From the NCBI RefSeq assembly GCF_000382045.1, contig NZ_KB907450.1, forward strand, positions 1,440,204-1,504,203: DNA of 64,000 nucleotides, given 5' to 3'. The stretch is from Variovorax atrisoli 110B (GTDB taxonomy: Bacteria; Pseudomonadota; Gammaproteobacteria; Burkholderiales; Burkholderiaceae_C). Below are positions 42,530 to 53,818 of the stretch, piece by piece (positions within the stretch are counted from its first letter, which is position 1; the number at the start of each line of letters is the position of its first letter). Under the pieces are notes generated by a model. That model did no database searches. It was not told where the DNA came from and saw only the letters and a list, made by a program, of their open reading frames with translations. The position numbers and the translations under genes are program-made.

Positions 42530-44260
42530 ATGCCTTTTTCTCTCCCGGCCGTAAGGCCAGATCCGACGACCGCAATCCCCACCGGCCCTGCGCGCCCTGC
42601 CCGGTCTCGCCTGCATGGCGTCACGGCCGCGCTGGCCGTCGGCGTCCTCGCCCTCCAGCTCGGCGCATGCGGCGGGCCCAGCCAGGCTCAGCGGCAGGCC
42701 GAGGTGACCTCTGCGCCGCCCACCGACTGCACCGCCTGGGTCGGCACCGACCGCAACGCGATGATGGGCGGCTACCTGCTGCCGAAGAATCCGAAGGACG
42801 CCAGAGGCCCGAAGGTCTGCGTGCCGGTGCTGATGACGGCCAACCATCCGCCGGCCGGCTATGCGGGCGGCAACTACTACATCAGCGAGTTCACCGACGA
42901 CAAGCTCAAGGCACGCTGGCGCGCCTGCAAGGAAGATCCGGCCTGCTTCAAGCGCATCGACGCGCAGATGCAGCGCTGGCTGCCACCCAACAAGGAGCGC
43001 GCCACGCGCTCGACCGGGGTTGTCGATCCGTCCGGGCGCATCGACCCCGACGGCAACGTCGACCTCAGGCAGATCCGCCGCCCCGCCTTCTTCGCCAGGG
43101 CGCCCTACCGCGAGGGCATCGCCGAGGCCGACGCGCGCACCTACGTGGTGGAGTTCACCGCGCCGCGCGACACCTTCGAGCGCATCGACCTGAAGATGAC
43201 GGGCGACATCAAGCTGCGCGGCTGGTACATCGAGGGCGCGGGCATCGACGACGGCAAGGGAAAGAAGACGCGCGCGCTGGTCGTCATGGCGCCGGGCGGC
43301 GGCGGGCAGCTCACGGCGATCCAGCATCCCGCCGAGGTGGCGTACCGCATCGACCAGAAGACCGGCAAGACCATGCCGGTGAGCTTCCCCAACGCGACCA
43401 CCGAGACCATGGGCCAGCGCTGGTGGCGCGAGAACCTGTATGCCCTGAACCAGGCCGGCTTCGACGTGCTGGCCTACGACCGGCGCGGCGAGGGGCTGTC
43501 GGGCGGCTTCAGCGACACCAACACGCTGGAGCAAGGCGAGGACGTGTTCCGCGCCCTCACGGCGCTGGAGACCGGGCGCGGCCTGCGCATCCTCACGCCC
43601 AAGGGCGAACTGCTGCAGGGCGAGGCCACGCGGGGCCGGCTGCTGGCGGGCATGCCTGCCAGCGAGATCCCGCTGGTGCTCGGCGGCTATTCGCGCGGTT
43701 CGATGTCCACCGCCTGGGCGATGACGAAGAACTACGTCGCCCAGTGCAGCTTCGACATGCCCCAGCCCAGCTGCACCCCGCCCAAGGGCCTGCGCAACAT
43801 CCGCGGCGCGCTGCTGCTGTCCTCGTTTGCGAGCGGCGCGGGCTACGTGGGCGATTCGCCCGACCTGGCCGACCGTAACCTGTTCCTGGGCGGCATGGCG
43901 GCGGAGCACCACATCGTGTTCTATCCCAACTCGTCCACGCTCGCGGGCATGGACCGCTGGCCCGCAGCATTCTTCGGCAAGGGCCTGTGGGACCGCGCGG
44001 AAACGCTGGAAGGCACGGTGGCGGCCTACAACCGCATCCGCGGCCTGAAGGAGATCGTGCTCGCGCGCGGCCCGCATTCCATCGAGACATGGCCCGAATC
44101 GGACCGCGCCTACCTGCGCGAGCGCATGGTGGTGTTCGCCAAGGGGCTGATCGTCGGCGGGCGCACCATCCCTGGCGCGCGGCCGTGGAAAGACTTCAAG
44201 TCGCTGGTGGCGACCACGCCCGACTCGTGGGAGCCGTCGTCGCAGCCGAAGGCGCCGTGA
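42530..44260 (+). CDS. Lipoprotein alpha/beta-hydrolase
   Basis: 576 residues from ATG 42530; a codon at 42410 is in frame but would put 40 residues before the signal. The signal ends LQLGAC (lipobox), followed by a long N-terminal extension and an alpha/beta-hydrolase domain: NQAGFDVLAYDRRGEGLSGG and the nucleophile elbow GYSRGS. Probably an outer-membrane or periplasmic esterase. A cysteine-containing insertion (QCSFDMPQPSCTPP) follows the nucleophile. Confidence 0.85.
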   Translation: MPFSLPAVRPDPTTAIPTGPARPARSRLHGVTAALAVGVLALQLGACGGPSQAQRQAEVTSAPPTDCTAWVGTDRNAMMGGYLLPKNPKDARGPKVCVPVLMTANHPPAGYAGGNYYISEFTDDKLKARWRACKEDPACFKRIDAQMQRWLPPNKERATRSTGVVDPSGRIDPDGNVDLRQIRRPAFFARAPYREGIAEADARTYVVEFTAPRDTFERIDLKMTGDIKLRGWYIEGAGIDDGKGKKTRALVVMAPGGGGQLTAIQHPAEVAYRIDQKTGKTMPVSFPNATTETMGQRWWRENLYALNQAGFDVLAYDRRGEGLSGGFSDTNTLEQGEDVFRALTALETGRGLRILTPKGELLQGEATRGRLLAGMPASEIPLVLGGYSRGSMSTAWAMTKNYVAQCSFDMPQPSCTPPKGLRNIRGALLLSSFASGAGYVGDSPDLADRNLFLGGMAAEHHIVFYPNSSTLAGMDRWPAAFFGKGLWDRAETLEGTVAAYNRIRGLKEIVLARGPHSIETWPESDRAYLRERMVVFAKGLIVGGRTIPGARPWKDFKSLVATTPDSWEPSSQPKAP

Positions 44261-44273
44261 TCGCCCTGCGCTA

Positions 44274-44468
44274 TCAATAGCGGCGCGGATCGTACGGCCT
44301 GCGGTCGTAGCGGTCGGGGATGCCGTCGCGGTCGCTGTCGCTGTCGCGGTTGCGCTCGTAGCGGTCGGGAATGCCGTTGTGGTCGCGGTCCCTGTCGTGG
44401 CGGTGGCGATCGTGGCCGCAGCCGGCCGCGAGCGCGGCGACGGCGACCAGAAGAATGAGGTGCTTCAA
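44274..44468 (-). CDS. Tiny lipoprotein with calcium-binding-like repeats
   Basis: 64 residues read from TTG 44468, which follows GGGGACACC; a longer reading to 44603 has no signal at its start. A lipobox ALAAGC lies near residue 17. The mature part has two copies of D-x-D-x-x-G-I-P-D-R-Y (DRDHNGIPDRYE and DSDRDGIPDRYD), like thrombospondin type-3 or EF-hand-type calcium loops, and a basic tyrosine-rich end. It is likely anchored in the outer membrane. Start choice is tentative. Confidence 0.65.
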   Translation of the reverse strand: MKHLILLVAVAALAAGCGHDRHRHDRDRDHNGIPDRYERNRDSDSDRDGIPDRYDRRPYDPRRY

Positions 44469-44541
44469 GCTGGTGTCCCCGTGGGCTTGGGTGTTGTTGT
44501 CGGGAAACCGAGTGTGGGCAGGCCCGCTGAAGAATCGCTGA

Positions 44542-46512
<1,971 letters not shown>

Positions 46513-46546
46513 GCCGGGAGCCGGCGGGGAACTCCCAGGAGTTTTC

Positions 46547-46573
46547 TAAAGTTTTCAATTGAACGGCCGATAA
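46547..46573 (+). promoter_or_regulatory. Consensus sigma-28 (FliA) promoter of the chemoreceptor gene
   Basis: TAAAGTTT (46547-46554), an 11-base spacer and GCCGATAA (46566-46573) match the flagellar sigma-28 consensus at every position. It lies 67 bp before the chemoreceptor ATG and points toward it. This places the receptor in the late flagellar regulon. Confidence 0.9.
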
Positions 46574-46581
46574 CCAGCGAT

Positions 46582-46607
46582 GAAGGGCGACCCGACGGTC
46601 GCCCTTC
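46582..46607 (+). terminator. Hairpin between kdsA and the chemoreceptor gene
   Basis: GAAGGGCGACC and GGTCGCCCTTC pair perfectly over 11 bp around CGAC. It begins near the expected start of the sigma-28 transcript, so it would be a 5' hairpin of the chemoreceptor mRNA, and it could also stop kdsA transcription, although no T-run follows. Confidence 0.65.
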
Positions 46608-46639
46608 GTCCTCTCATTCCTGGTTTCCGGAGTTCGACC

Positions 46640-48262
46640 ATGTTCCTGAGCAACGTCTCAATCGGCAAGCGCCTGGCCATCGTGCTGGGCATCATCCTGG
46701 CGCTCTTCGTCGCCACCAGCGCCGCGGCGGTGTGGAAGCTGCACCAGCTCAGCCGCGAGATAGACGCCATGATCGAGGACAACCTGAAGATCGAGCGCGC
46801 CGGTTCCGACTGGCTGCGCTACACCACCGCCGGCGTGCAGCGGGCCGCGGCCATCGCCAAGAGCAGCGACCCCAGCCTCGTCGACTACTTCGCGCCGGCC
46901 TCTGCAGCGTCGATCAAGAACACCAACGAGCTGCAGAAGTTCGTCGAGGAGAAGCTGGTCAAGCCCGACGAGCGCGCCCTGCTGGAGAAGATCGCCGGCC
47001 TGCGCAAGGCCTACCTGGCCGCGCGCGAGGAAGTGAGCAAGCTCAAGCTCGCGGGCGACCTCGAAGGCGCCACCCGCGTCTTCGATGCGCAGTTCCAGCC
47101 CACCTCCGTCAGCTACATCGCCGGCGTGCAGCAGGTGGTGGACATGCAGCGCGAGCAGCTCGACGCCGCCGCCGTGCGTGCCAACGACCTGCGCGCGCAG
47201 ACCGGCAACCTGCTGATCGTGTGCTCCGCCGTGAGCCTGGTGCTCGGCACCCTGCTGGCCTGGATGCTGGCGCGCAGCATCACGCAGCCGCTGCGCCGTG
47301 CAGAAAGCATCGCGCAGGCCATCGCCGAGATGGACCTGACGGGCAAGCCCCAGTCCAGCTACGCGGGCGACGAGACCGGCCACCTGCTGCGCGCCCTCGA
47401 CCAGATGCGCGGCGCCCTACAGGGCTCGCTCGCGCAGGTTCACGGCGTGGTGGCCAGCGTGTCGACCGCCAGTTCGCAGATCGCCGTGGGCAACCAGGAC
47501 CTGTCCTCCCGCACCGAAGAGCAGGCCAGCTCGCTGGAACAGACAGCCGCTTCGCTGGAGGAACTGACCTCGACCGTGAAGCAGAACGCCGACAACGCGC
47601 GCCAGGCCAACCAGCTGGCCACCTCCGCATCGGAAGTGGCGGCGCGCGGCGGCAGCGTGGTGTTCCAGGTGGTGGAGACAATGGGCTCGATCAATGCCTC
47701 TTCGCGCAAGGTGGTGGACATCATCGGCGTGATCGACGGCATCGCTTTCCAGACCAACATCCTCGCGCTCAACGCGGCCGTCGAGGCGGCCCGCGCGGGC
47801 GACCAGGGGCGCGGCTTCGCCGTGGTGGCTTCGGAAGTCCGCAGCCTCGCGCAGCGCTCGGCCGCCGCAGCCAAGGAGATCAAGGCGCTGATCGGCGACT
47901 CGGTCGAGAAGGTCGAGGAAGGCAGCCGCCAGGTGGCCGACGCGGGCCGCACCATGGAAGAGATCGTGGGCAGCGTGAAGCGCGTGACGGACATCATGGG
48001 CGAGATCAGCGCCGCGAGCCAGGAGCAGACCTCGGGCATCGAGCAGATCAACCAGGCCGTCACGCAGATGGACCAGACCACGCAGCAGAACGCGGCGCTG
48101 GTCGAGCAGGCCTCGGCGGCAGCCCAGTCGCTGCAGGAACAGGCGGGCAGCCTGTCGCTGATCGTCGGCAAGTTCAGGCTGGAACAGCGGCATGGTGACG
48201 CCCATGCTGCCGAGCCGATGCGCATCGGCGCCGGCCGCCAGCAGCTGATCGCGGCCCACTGA
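46640..48262 (+). CDS. Methyl-accepting chemotaxis protein
   Basis: 540 residues from ATG 46640. TM1 (about 12-31) and TM2 (about 193-213) bracket a four-helix periplasmic sensor domain; a HAMP domain follows TM2 and the signalling domain has the conserved tip [23 protein letters not shown] and flanking methylation helices ([22 protein letters not shown]). There is no C-terminal pentapeptide tether. The ligand is not evident. A consensus sigma-28 promoter drives it. Confidence 0.96.
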   Translation: MFLSNVSIGKRLAIVLGIILALFVATSAAAVWKLHQLSREIDAMIEDNLKIERAGSDWLRYTTAGVQRAAAIAKSSDPSLVDYFAPASAASIKNTNELQKFVEEKLVKPDERALLEKIAGLRKAYLAAREEVSKLKLAGDLEGATRVFDAQFQPTSVSYIAGVQQVVDMQREQLDAAAVRANDLRAQTGNLLIVCSAVSLVLGTLLAWMLARSITQPLRRAESIAQAIAEMDLTGKPQSSYAGDETGHLLRALDQMRGALQGSLAQVHGVVASVSTASSQIAVGNQDLSSRTEEQASSLEQTAASLEELTSTVKQNADNARQANQLATSASEVAARGGSVVFQVVETMGSINASSRKVVDIIGVIDGIAFQTNILALNAAVEAARAGDQGRGFAVVASEVRSLAQRSAAAAKEIKALIGDSVEKVEEGSRQVADAGRTMEEIVGSVKRVTDIMGEISAASQEQTSGIEQINQAVTQMDQTTQQNAALVEQASAAAQSLQEQAGSLSLIVGKFRLEQRHGDAHAAEPMRIGAGRQQLIAAH

Positions 48263-48356
48263 AAGGAAAGAAAGCGAAACAGGCGCAAAGACCGGCAAGC
48301 GCGGCGCGGCGGAGAAAGAGGCGAAACTAGGCGCTGCCTTTCTCCCGGAGCACCAT

Positions 48357-49190
48357 TTGTCATCCAAAGCCGCCCGCATCGCCCTTTCCGCTTCGGCCGC
48401 AGCCATCGGCAGCATCGCCGCGTACTGGGCGCTGCTTGCCGCGCGCCAGGGCGACATCCTCTTCAACGCCCGCAAGCTGCCGGTCGTTCCGCTCTCCGAC
48501 GACTTCTCGACCTACTCCCACACCGTACCCGGCGGCATGGTGCGCGGCTATGTCTACCACCCGCAGGGCGAGGAAGCGCTGCAGGATCTCTTCATCTACT
48601 TCGCGGGCCGCGGCGAAGACGTACGCGCCACCGCGCAGACGCTGCACTGGCTGCCCGAGGGCTTCGGCTTCGCGGCCGTCAACTACCGCGGCGTGGCCGA
48701 CTCGCAGGGGCACCCTTCGGAGATCGCCTCGGTGCAGGACGCCTGCCAGTTCGCCAGGCACCTGCGCAAGGCTTTCCCGCAGGCCCGCCTGCACGTGGTC
48801 GGCCGCAGCCTGGGCACCGGCGTGGCCATCCAGCTCGTCGCACGGCAGGAGTTCACGAGCCTGCAGCTGGTGACGCCCTACGACTCGATGCTGGAAGTGG
48901 CGAAGAAGCGCTTTCCGCTCGTGCCGCTGTCGCTGCTGCTGCGGCACCAGTTCAACTCGCTCGAGCACTGCAAGGAGGTCGCGGCCAAGACCCACGTGCT
49001 GCTGGCCGAGAGCGACGACGTGGTGCTGCCCGAGCGCTCGCAGAAGCTCATCGCGGCGTGGCCCACGCCGGTCAGCGTGACGACCGTTGCGAAATCGGAC
49101 CACCACAACATCATGGGCCTCGAGGAGACCTGGCTGCACCTCGTCGACTTCGCGCTGACCTCGGTGCTTCCGGAGCTGAAGGAGGCGTAG
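48357..49190 (+). CDS. Alpha/beta-hydrolase, membrane-anchored
   Basis: 277 residues read from TTG 48357 after CCGGAG. An N-terminal hydrophobic segment (residues ~9-28) gives a signal anchor. The hydrolase core has YFAGRGED (oxyanion region), VNYRGVADSQG, the nucleophile elbow GRSLGTG, an acid in AESDDVV and a histidine in KSDHHNI. The family is DUF/BEM46-like hydrolases associated with membranes. Substrate unknown. Confidence 0.88.
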   Translation: MSSKAARIALSASAAAIGSIAAYWALLAARQGDILFNARKLPVVPLSDDFSTYSHTVPGGMVRGYVYHPQGEEALQDLFIYFAGRGEDVRATAQTLHWLPEGFGFAAVNYRGVADSQGHPSEIASVQDACQFARHLRKAFPQARLHVVGRSLGTGVAIQLVARQEFTSLQLVTPYDSMLEVAKKRFPLVPLSLLLRHQFNSLEHCKEVAAKTHVLLAESDDVVLPERSQKLIAAWPTPVSVTTVAKSDHHNIMGLEETWLHLVDFALTSVLPELKEA

Positions 49191-49205
49191 CCGGCTCCGG
49201 CGCTG

Positions 49206-50093
49206 CTACCGGTAGTAGCCCGCCATGAAGTCGATGAAGGCGCGCACCGCCGGCTGCACATGCCGCGTGTGCGGATACAGCGCCGCGTAGGTGCGCCGCC
49301 CGAGCGTGACCTCGGGCAGCACGCGGACCAGGGCGCCCGACTGCAGGTCGGAGCGCACCGTGTGCCATGTCAGCGCGGCAATGCCGAGCCCGCATTTCGC
49401 GGCCGAATACAGCGCGGTGATCGTGTCGCAGGCAAAGCGCGCTTCCGGCCTGAACGTCTGCTGCCGACCATCGGGCATGTGCAGCGTCCAGTGCGCGGGG
49501 CTCTCCGGACCGTTGTGGAGCAGGCATTCGTGCTCCGACAGCGCCTGAGGCGTCATGGGCAGGCCGTGGTCCGCCAGGTAGCGTGGCGCCGCGACGAGGA
49601 CCATGTCCGAAACCGCCAGCGTCCTGGCCATCATCGAGGCATCCTCGAGCTCTGCGCTGATGCGCAGGGCGACGTCGATGCCTTCGGCAACCAGCTTCGT
49701 GAATCGATCGGTGCAGACCACCTCCAGCCTGATACCGGCATGGCGAGCCTGGAAGGCCGGGAGCCACTCGGGCAGGTCGAGCGTCGCGATCGCCAGCGGC
49801 ATGCTCACCTTCAGCGTGCCCGAGGGCGCCTTGCCGTCGGCCGCGACCTCCGCCTGGGCGGCGTCGAGCCTTGAAAGGATGTCGGTGCAGGCGGCGTAGT
49901 AGCGGCTGCCCGCCTCCGTCAGCGTGATGCCGCGCGTATCGCGCCGCACCAGCTGTGCGCCCAGCGATATCTCGAGCGCCTGCAGCTGGCGCGAGAGGCT
50001 GGAGTGCGTCGTGTCCAGGGACTGCGCGGCCGCCGACAGGCTCTTCGCCTGCGCGATGCGTTGAAAGGCCCGCATCGCTTTCACCTGGTCCAT
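49206..50093 (-). CDS. LysR-family transcriptional regulator
   Basis: 295 residues. Winged helix with AFQRIAQAKSLSAAAQSLDTTHSSLSRQLQALE, then a LysR substrate domain (VALRISAELEDASMMAR). Of the CrgA/YafC-like type that acts in the C-terminal direction. It lies 42 bp after the isochorismatase-like gene on the same strand, so it is probably co-transcribed with it and not divergent. Confidence 0.92.
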   Translation of the reverse strand: MDQVKAMRAFQRIAQAKSLSAAAQSLDTTHSSLSRQLQALEISLGAQLVRRDTRGITLTEAGSRYYAACTDILSRLDAAQAEVAADGKAPSGTLKVSMPLAIATLDLPEWLPAFQARHAGIRLEVVCTDRFTKLVAEGIDVALRISAELEDASMMARTLAVSDMVLVAAPRYLADHGLPMTPQALSEHECLLHNGPESPAHWTLHMPDGRQQTFRPEARFACDTITALYSAAKCGLGIAALTWHTVRSDLQSGALVRVLPEVTLGRRTYAALYPHTRHVQPAVRAFIDFMAGYYR

Positions 50094-50135
50094 GCGCCGC
50101 CTCCCGCGGGTGCTTCAGAGGCTGCGCATTTTCCG

Positions 50136-50855
50136 TCAGGCGACCGGCAGGGCCAGGATCTGCGCGGTGGTCAGCACGTCGCCGAAGGTGTCCTCGATCT
50201 CCGCCAGCGCCGCGCGGTGCAGGCTGTCGTGCGACACGACGTCGCCGTTCTCGCGGCGGACCGCGCGGGTGGCCGTGGCATCGGAAGACACCACCACGTC
50301 GAAGCCCTGCGGCCCTGCGTCGCGCGCCGCCCCGGCCACGCAGGCATGGGTCATGAGGCCGGCGATCACGAGCGTCTGCACACCGGAAGAACGCAGCTGC
50401 CGCGCGATGTCGGTGCTCGCGAAGACGCTGACGGTCGTCTTCTGCACGACCTTGTCGCGCGGGCGGGGCTGCATGTCGGGATGGAACCTGACGGTACTGC
50501 CATCCCTGGCGAAGGTGGCGGCTCCTTCGGGCGCAATGTGCTGGATCTGGAAGACCGGCATCGCGTGCTGGTCGGCCCATGCCAGCAGCCGCCTCGTCTG
50601 GGCCGCCGCACTCGCGCCGTCGGCAATGGGCATCCGGCCGGTGAAGTATTCGTTCTGGAAGTCGATCACCAGCAATGCCGTAGCGCTGCGACGCAGCTGT
50701 TGCACCGGCTTTGCGCCCGACATGGCGCGGATGGTGGGTGTGGGCAATCCCGTCGCTGCCGCTGCGGCCGAGGAGGTGCCGACAATGCCGGCCGCGTACG
50801 GTGCGACGAGCGCGCCCATGAGTCCGCGGCGGGAGAGTCCTGATGAGAAAGACAT
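50136..50855 (-). CDS. Exported isochorismatase-like cysteine hydrolase
   Basis: 239 residues. The N-terminus SRRGLMGALVAPYAAG is a likely Tat signal (twin arginine), unusual for this family. The catalytic triad is present: Asp in VIDFQNEY, Lys in VVQKTT, Cys in THACVAG. Such enzymes hydrolyse isochorismate, nicotinamide or related amides; a periplasmic copy may act on an extracellular compound. First gene of a pair with the LysR gene. Confidence 0.88.
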   Translation of the reverse strand: MSFSSGLSRRGLMGALVAPYAAGIVGTSSAAAAATGLPTPTIRAMSGAKPVQQLRRSATALLVIDFQNEYFTGRMPIADGASAAAQTRRLLAWADQHAMPVFQIQHIAPEGAATFARDGSTVRFHPDMQPRPRDKVVQKTTVSVFASTDIARQLRSSGVQTLVIAGLMTHACVAGAARDAGPQGFDVVVSSDATATRAVRRENGDVVSHDSLHRAALAEIEDTFGDVLTTAQILALPVA

Positions 50856-51024
50856 GCTTGCTGTTCCTGTAGGTCCATCGAAAGTGATGGAGGAAAGTCT
50901 AGGAACGGCCCTCCTTCGCGCCTAGGCTCGCGCGGCGACAAGTGTTGTGCGGGCTGCGCACGGCGCCCCTCGACTTTCAGGGCGGCGCTGGCCCTGCAGG
51001 CCGCCATCAAGATAATCCGCCTCC

Positions 51025-52245
51025 ATGGACTCCCTCATCGCCGCCTCCGCCCGCGCCCTTGCCGCCGGCGATGCACTCGGCGCCCTCAAGCGGGTCGCCC
51101 TGCGCGACGACCCGCCGGCGCTGGCGCTGCGCGGCATCGCGATGGCGCAGCTCGGCGAGCATCCGCGGGCGCGCGAGCTGCTGCGGCGTGCCGCGCGGGG
51201 CTTCGGCGCGCATGAGGAGCTCTCTCGCGCGCGCTGCATCGTCGCCGAGGCCGAAGTCGCGCTGGCGATGCGCGATCTCGGCGGATCGACGCGCTCGTTG
51301 ACGCATGCCGCCGCCGCGCTGGAGGCCCACGACGACCACGCCAACGCGGTGCAGGCCCGGCTGATCGCGGCGCGCCGGCTGCTGCTGCTGGGCCGGCTCG
51401 AAGACGCGGAAGAGGCCCTCGCGCATCTCGACACGCGCGGCCTGCCGCCGACGCTGGCGGCCGTTGCCGAACTGGCTGCGGTCGAGCTGTCGCTTCGCTC
51501 CCTGCGCATTGTGCCGGCGAAGTCAGCACTGGGCCGTGCGCACGAAGCCGCGGTTCGCGCGCGCGTGCCCGCCCTGCTCGCCGAAGTTACGGAGGCGAAA
51601 GCCGCCTTCGACCGCCCCGCCGCCCGGCGGATCGGCTCGGACGGCGAGCAGCCGCTGCGCCTGGACGAGGTCGCCGCCCTTCTCGCCTCCAACACGCTGG
51701 TGGTCGATGCCTGCCGCCGCGGCCTCGGCGCCGGCGATGCCTGGCGGCCGCTGGCACGGCGGCCGGTGCTGTTCTCGCTGGCGCGCTCGCTGGCCGAGGC
51801 ATGGCCGGGCGACGTCGATCGCGAAGCGCTGATCGAGAGCGCCTTCCGCACCCGCCACCCCGACGAGACGCACCGCGCGCGGCTGCGCGTGGAGATCGGC
51901 CGGCTGCGCGCGCTCGTCGCCGCGATGGCGGGCATCGAGGCCACGCCGCGCGGGTTCGTGCTCAGGCCGCACGATGGACGCGGCGTGGCCGTGCTGGCGC
52001 CGCCCATCGATGGCGATCAGGCCTCGCTGGTGGCGCTGCTGTCCGATGGCGCCGCATGGTCCACCTCGGCGCTCGCGCTCGCACTGGGGGCCAGCCAGCG
52101 CACGGTGCAGCGCGCGCTGGTCGAACTGGAGGCGCAGGGCCGGGTGCGTTCCATCGGCAAGGCGCGGTCGCAGAAGTGGCTCGCGCCGCCGCTGGCCGGA
52201 TTCACGACGATCTTGTTACTCCCCGCCGCGCTGCCCATTGAATAG
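51025..52245 (+). CDS. Unfamiliar regulator: helical repeats plus winged helix
   Basis: 406 residues. The first half is helical with TPR-like units (ALALRGIAMAQLGEHPRARELLRRAARGFG and following). The middle (SLARSLAEAWPGDVDREALIESAFRTRHPDETHRARLRVEIGRLRALV) looks like the winged-helix end of OmpR or SARP type DNA-binding domains, and the last 80 residues (STSALALALGASQRTVQRALVELEAQGRVRSIG) are a typical winged helix-turn-helix. It directly precedes a beta-propeller gene and a DUF899 gene, so it is their likely regulator. No closer family is recognised. Confidence 0.75.
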   Translation: MDSLIAASARALAAGDALGALKRVALRDDPPALALRGIAMAQLGEHPRARELLRRAARGFGAHEELSRARCIVAEAEVALAMRDLGGSTRSLTHAAAALEAHDDHANAVQARLIAARRLLLLGRLEDAEEALAHLDTRGLPPTLAAVAELAAVELSLRSLRIVPAKSALGRAHEAAVRARVPALLAEVTEAKAAFDRPAARRIGSDGEQPLRLDEVAALLASNTLVVDACRRGLGAGDAWRPLARRPVLFSLARSLAEAWPGDVDREALIESAFRTRHPDETHRARLRVEIGRLRALVAAMAGIEATPRGFVLRPHDGRGVAVLAPPIDGDQASLVALLSDGAAWSTSALALALGASQRTVQRALVELEAQGRVRSIGKARSQKWLAPPLAGFTTILLLPAALPIE

Positions 52246-52294
52246 AGTTGCCTCCAAGCGCCTGTTTCGGGGCGCTTCATACAAGGAGCCGACG

Positions 52295-52969
52295 ATGAGC
52301 AGCAAGACAGGCAAGAGCAATCCCACGGTACGCGCCGCCGAGATCGTGCGCGAATACGGCCCGTTCGGCGGTGCCGGCCAGGTCCACGGTGTGACGCACG
52401 ACGGCCGCCGCGTCTGGGCCGCCACCGGCGCGAAGCTGGTGGCCTTCGACCCTTCCAGCGGCGAAACCAGCCAGACGCTCGACGTCGCCTGCGACGCCGG
52501 CACCGCCTTCGACGGCAAGTACCTCTACCAGATCGCCGAATCGCGCATAGACAAGATCGACCCGGCCACCGGCAAGGTGCTGGCGTCGATTCCCGCGCCG
52601 GGCAACGGCTATGACTCGGGCCTGACCTGGGCCGAAGGCAGCCTGTGGGTGGGCCAGTACCGCGACCGCAAGATCCACCAGGTCGACCCCGAGACCGGCG
52701 CCGTGGTGCGCACCATCGAGTCGAACCGCTTCGTCACCGGCGTGACCTGGGTCGAAGGCGAGCTCTGGCACGGCACCTGGGAAGCGGAAGAAAGCGACAT
52801 CCGCCGCATCGACCCGCAGACCGGCGCCGTGCTGGAGCGGCTCGAAATGCCGCGCGGCGCGGGCGTGAGCGGGCTGGAGTCCGACGGCGCCGATCTCTTC
52901 TACGCAGGCGGCGGCGCGAGCGGCAAGGTCCGCGCGGTGCGCCGGCCCCATTCCAGCCAACGGCAGTAA
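52295..52969 (+). CDS. Vgb/PQQ-type beta-propeller protein
   Basis: 224 residues with repeated blades of the form (D/E)P.TG.V and L.V.. (e.g. VDPETGAVVRTIE, IDPQTGAVLERLE, KIDPATGKVLASIP), which is a five-bladed SMP-30/Vgb-like propeller. No signal peptide or catalytic motif stands out. Starts with an AAGGAGCC ribosome site, 49 bp after the regulator. The DUF899 gene follows 21 bp later, so they form an operon. Confidence 0.82.
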   Translation: MSSKTGKSNPTVRAAEIVREYGPFGGAGQVHGVTHDGRRVWAATGAKLVAFDPSSGETSQTLDVACDAGTAFDGKYLYQIAESRIDKIDPATGKVLASIPAPGNGYDSGLTWAEGSLWVGQYRDRKIHQVDPETGAVVRTIESNRFVTGVTWVEGELWHGTWEAEESDIRRIDPQTGAVLERLEMPRGAGVSGLESDGADLFYAGGGASGKVRAVRRPHSSQRQ

Positions 52970-52990
52970 GCAGTGATCCAGGAGGCCAGC

Positions 52991-53776
52991 ATGAACACCA
53001 CGACCATCGAGAGACCCGAAACGACGAACCACCGCGTCGTCTCCAGCGAGCAGTGGCTCGCCGAGCGCAAGGCATTCCTGGCGCGCGAGAAGGAGCTCAC
53101 GCACCTGCGCGACCAGATCGCACGCGAGCGCCGCGCGCTGCCATGGGAGCGCGTGCAGAAGAACTACGTCTTCGACACGCCCGAGGACAGGCGCACGCTG
53201 GCCGAACTCTTCAAGGGACGCAGCCAGCTGCTGGTGCAGCACTTCATGCTCGGGCCCGACTGGGAGCAAGGCTGCCAGAGCTGCTCCTTCATGGCCGACC
53301 ACACCGACGGCATGAACGTGCACCTCGCGCACCGCGACATCACGCTGGTGGCCGTCTCGCGAGCGCCGCTCGCACGCATCATGCAGTTCCGCGAGCGCAT
53401 GGGCTGGCGCTTCGACTGGGTGTCGTCGAACGGCAGCGACTTCAACCTCGACTTCCACGTCAGCTTCACGCCCGAGGAACTGGCCACCGGCGAGGTCTAC
53501 TACAACTACGGCAAGCTGCCCTTCCCGCACGACGAGGCGCCCGGCATCAGCGCGTTCTACAGGAACGAAGCCGGCGAGGTGTTCCATACCTACTCGACCT
53601 ACGGCCGCGGCGTGGAAGTGATGATGGGTGCCTACAACCTGATGGACCTCATGCCCAAGGGCCGCGACGAGCGCGAGGTGCCCTACAAGATGGAATGGGT
53701 GCGCCACCACGACCGCTACGAGCAACAGGCTGAAGCCCCCGCGATCGGCGCGTGCTGCTGCGACAAGCGCGCCTGA
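52991..53776 (+). CDS. DUF899 thioredoxin-like protein
   Basis: 261 residues from ATG 52991, with AGGAGG 5 bases upstream. DUF899 signatures: EKELTHLRDQIARERRALPWERV, GCQSCSFMADH (a CxxC-like cysteine pair), DITLVAVSRAPLA and GWRFDWVSSNGSDFNLDFHVSF. A C-terminal GACCCDKRA adds three consecutive cysteines. Members are thought to be redox-active thioredoxin-fold proteins. Co-transcribed with the propeller gene. Confidence 0.9.
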   Translation: MNTTTIERPETTNHRVVSSEQWLAERKAFLAREKELTHLRDQIARERRALPWERVQKNYVFDTPEDRRTLAELFKGRSQLLVQHFMLGPDWEQGCQSCSFMADHTDGMNVHLAHRDITLVAVSRAPLARIMQFRERMGWRFDWVSSNGSDFNLDFHVSFTPEELATGEVYYNYGKLPFPHDEAPGISAFYRNEAGEVFHTYSTYGRGVEVMMGAYNLMDLMPKGRDEREVPYKMEWVRHHDRYEQQAEAPAIGACCCDKRA

Positions 53777-53818
53777 GACGCGACCGGCGACAGCTTCAAG
53801 GCGTGAAGGCGACGCATC

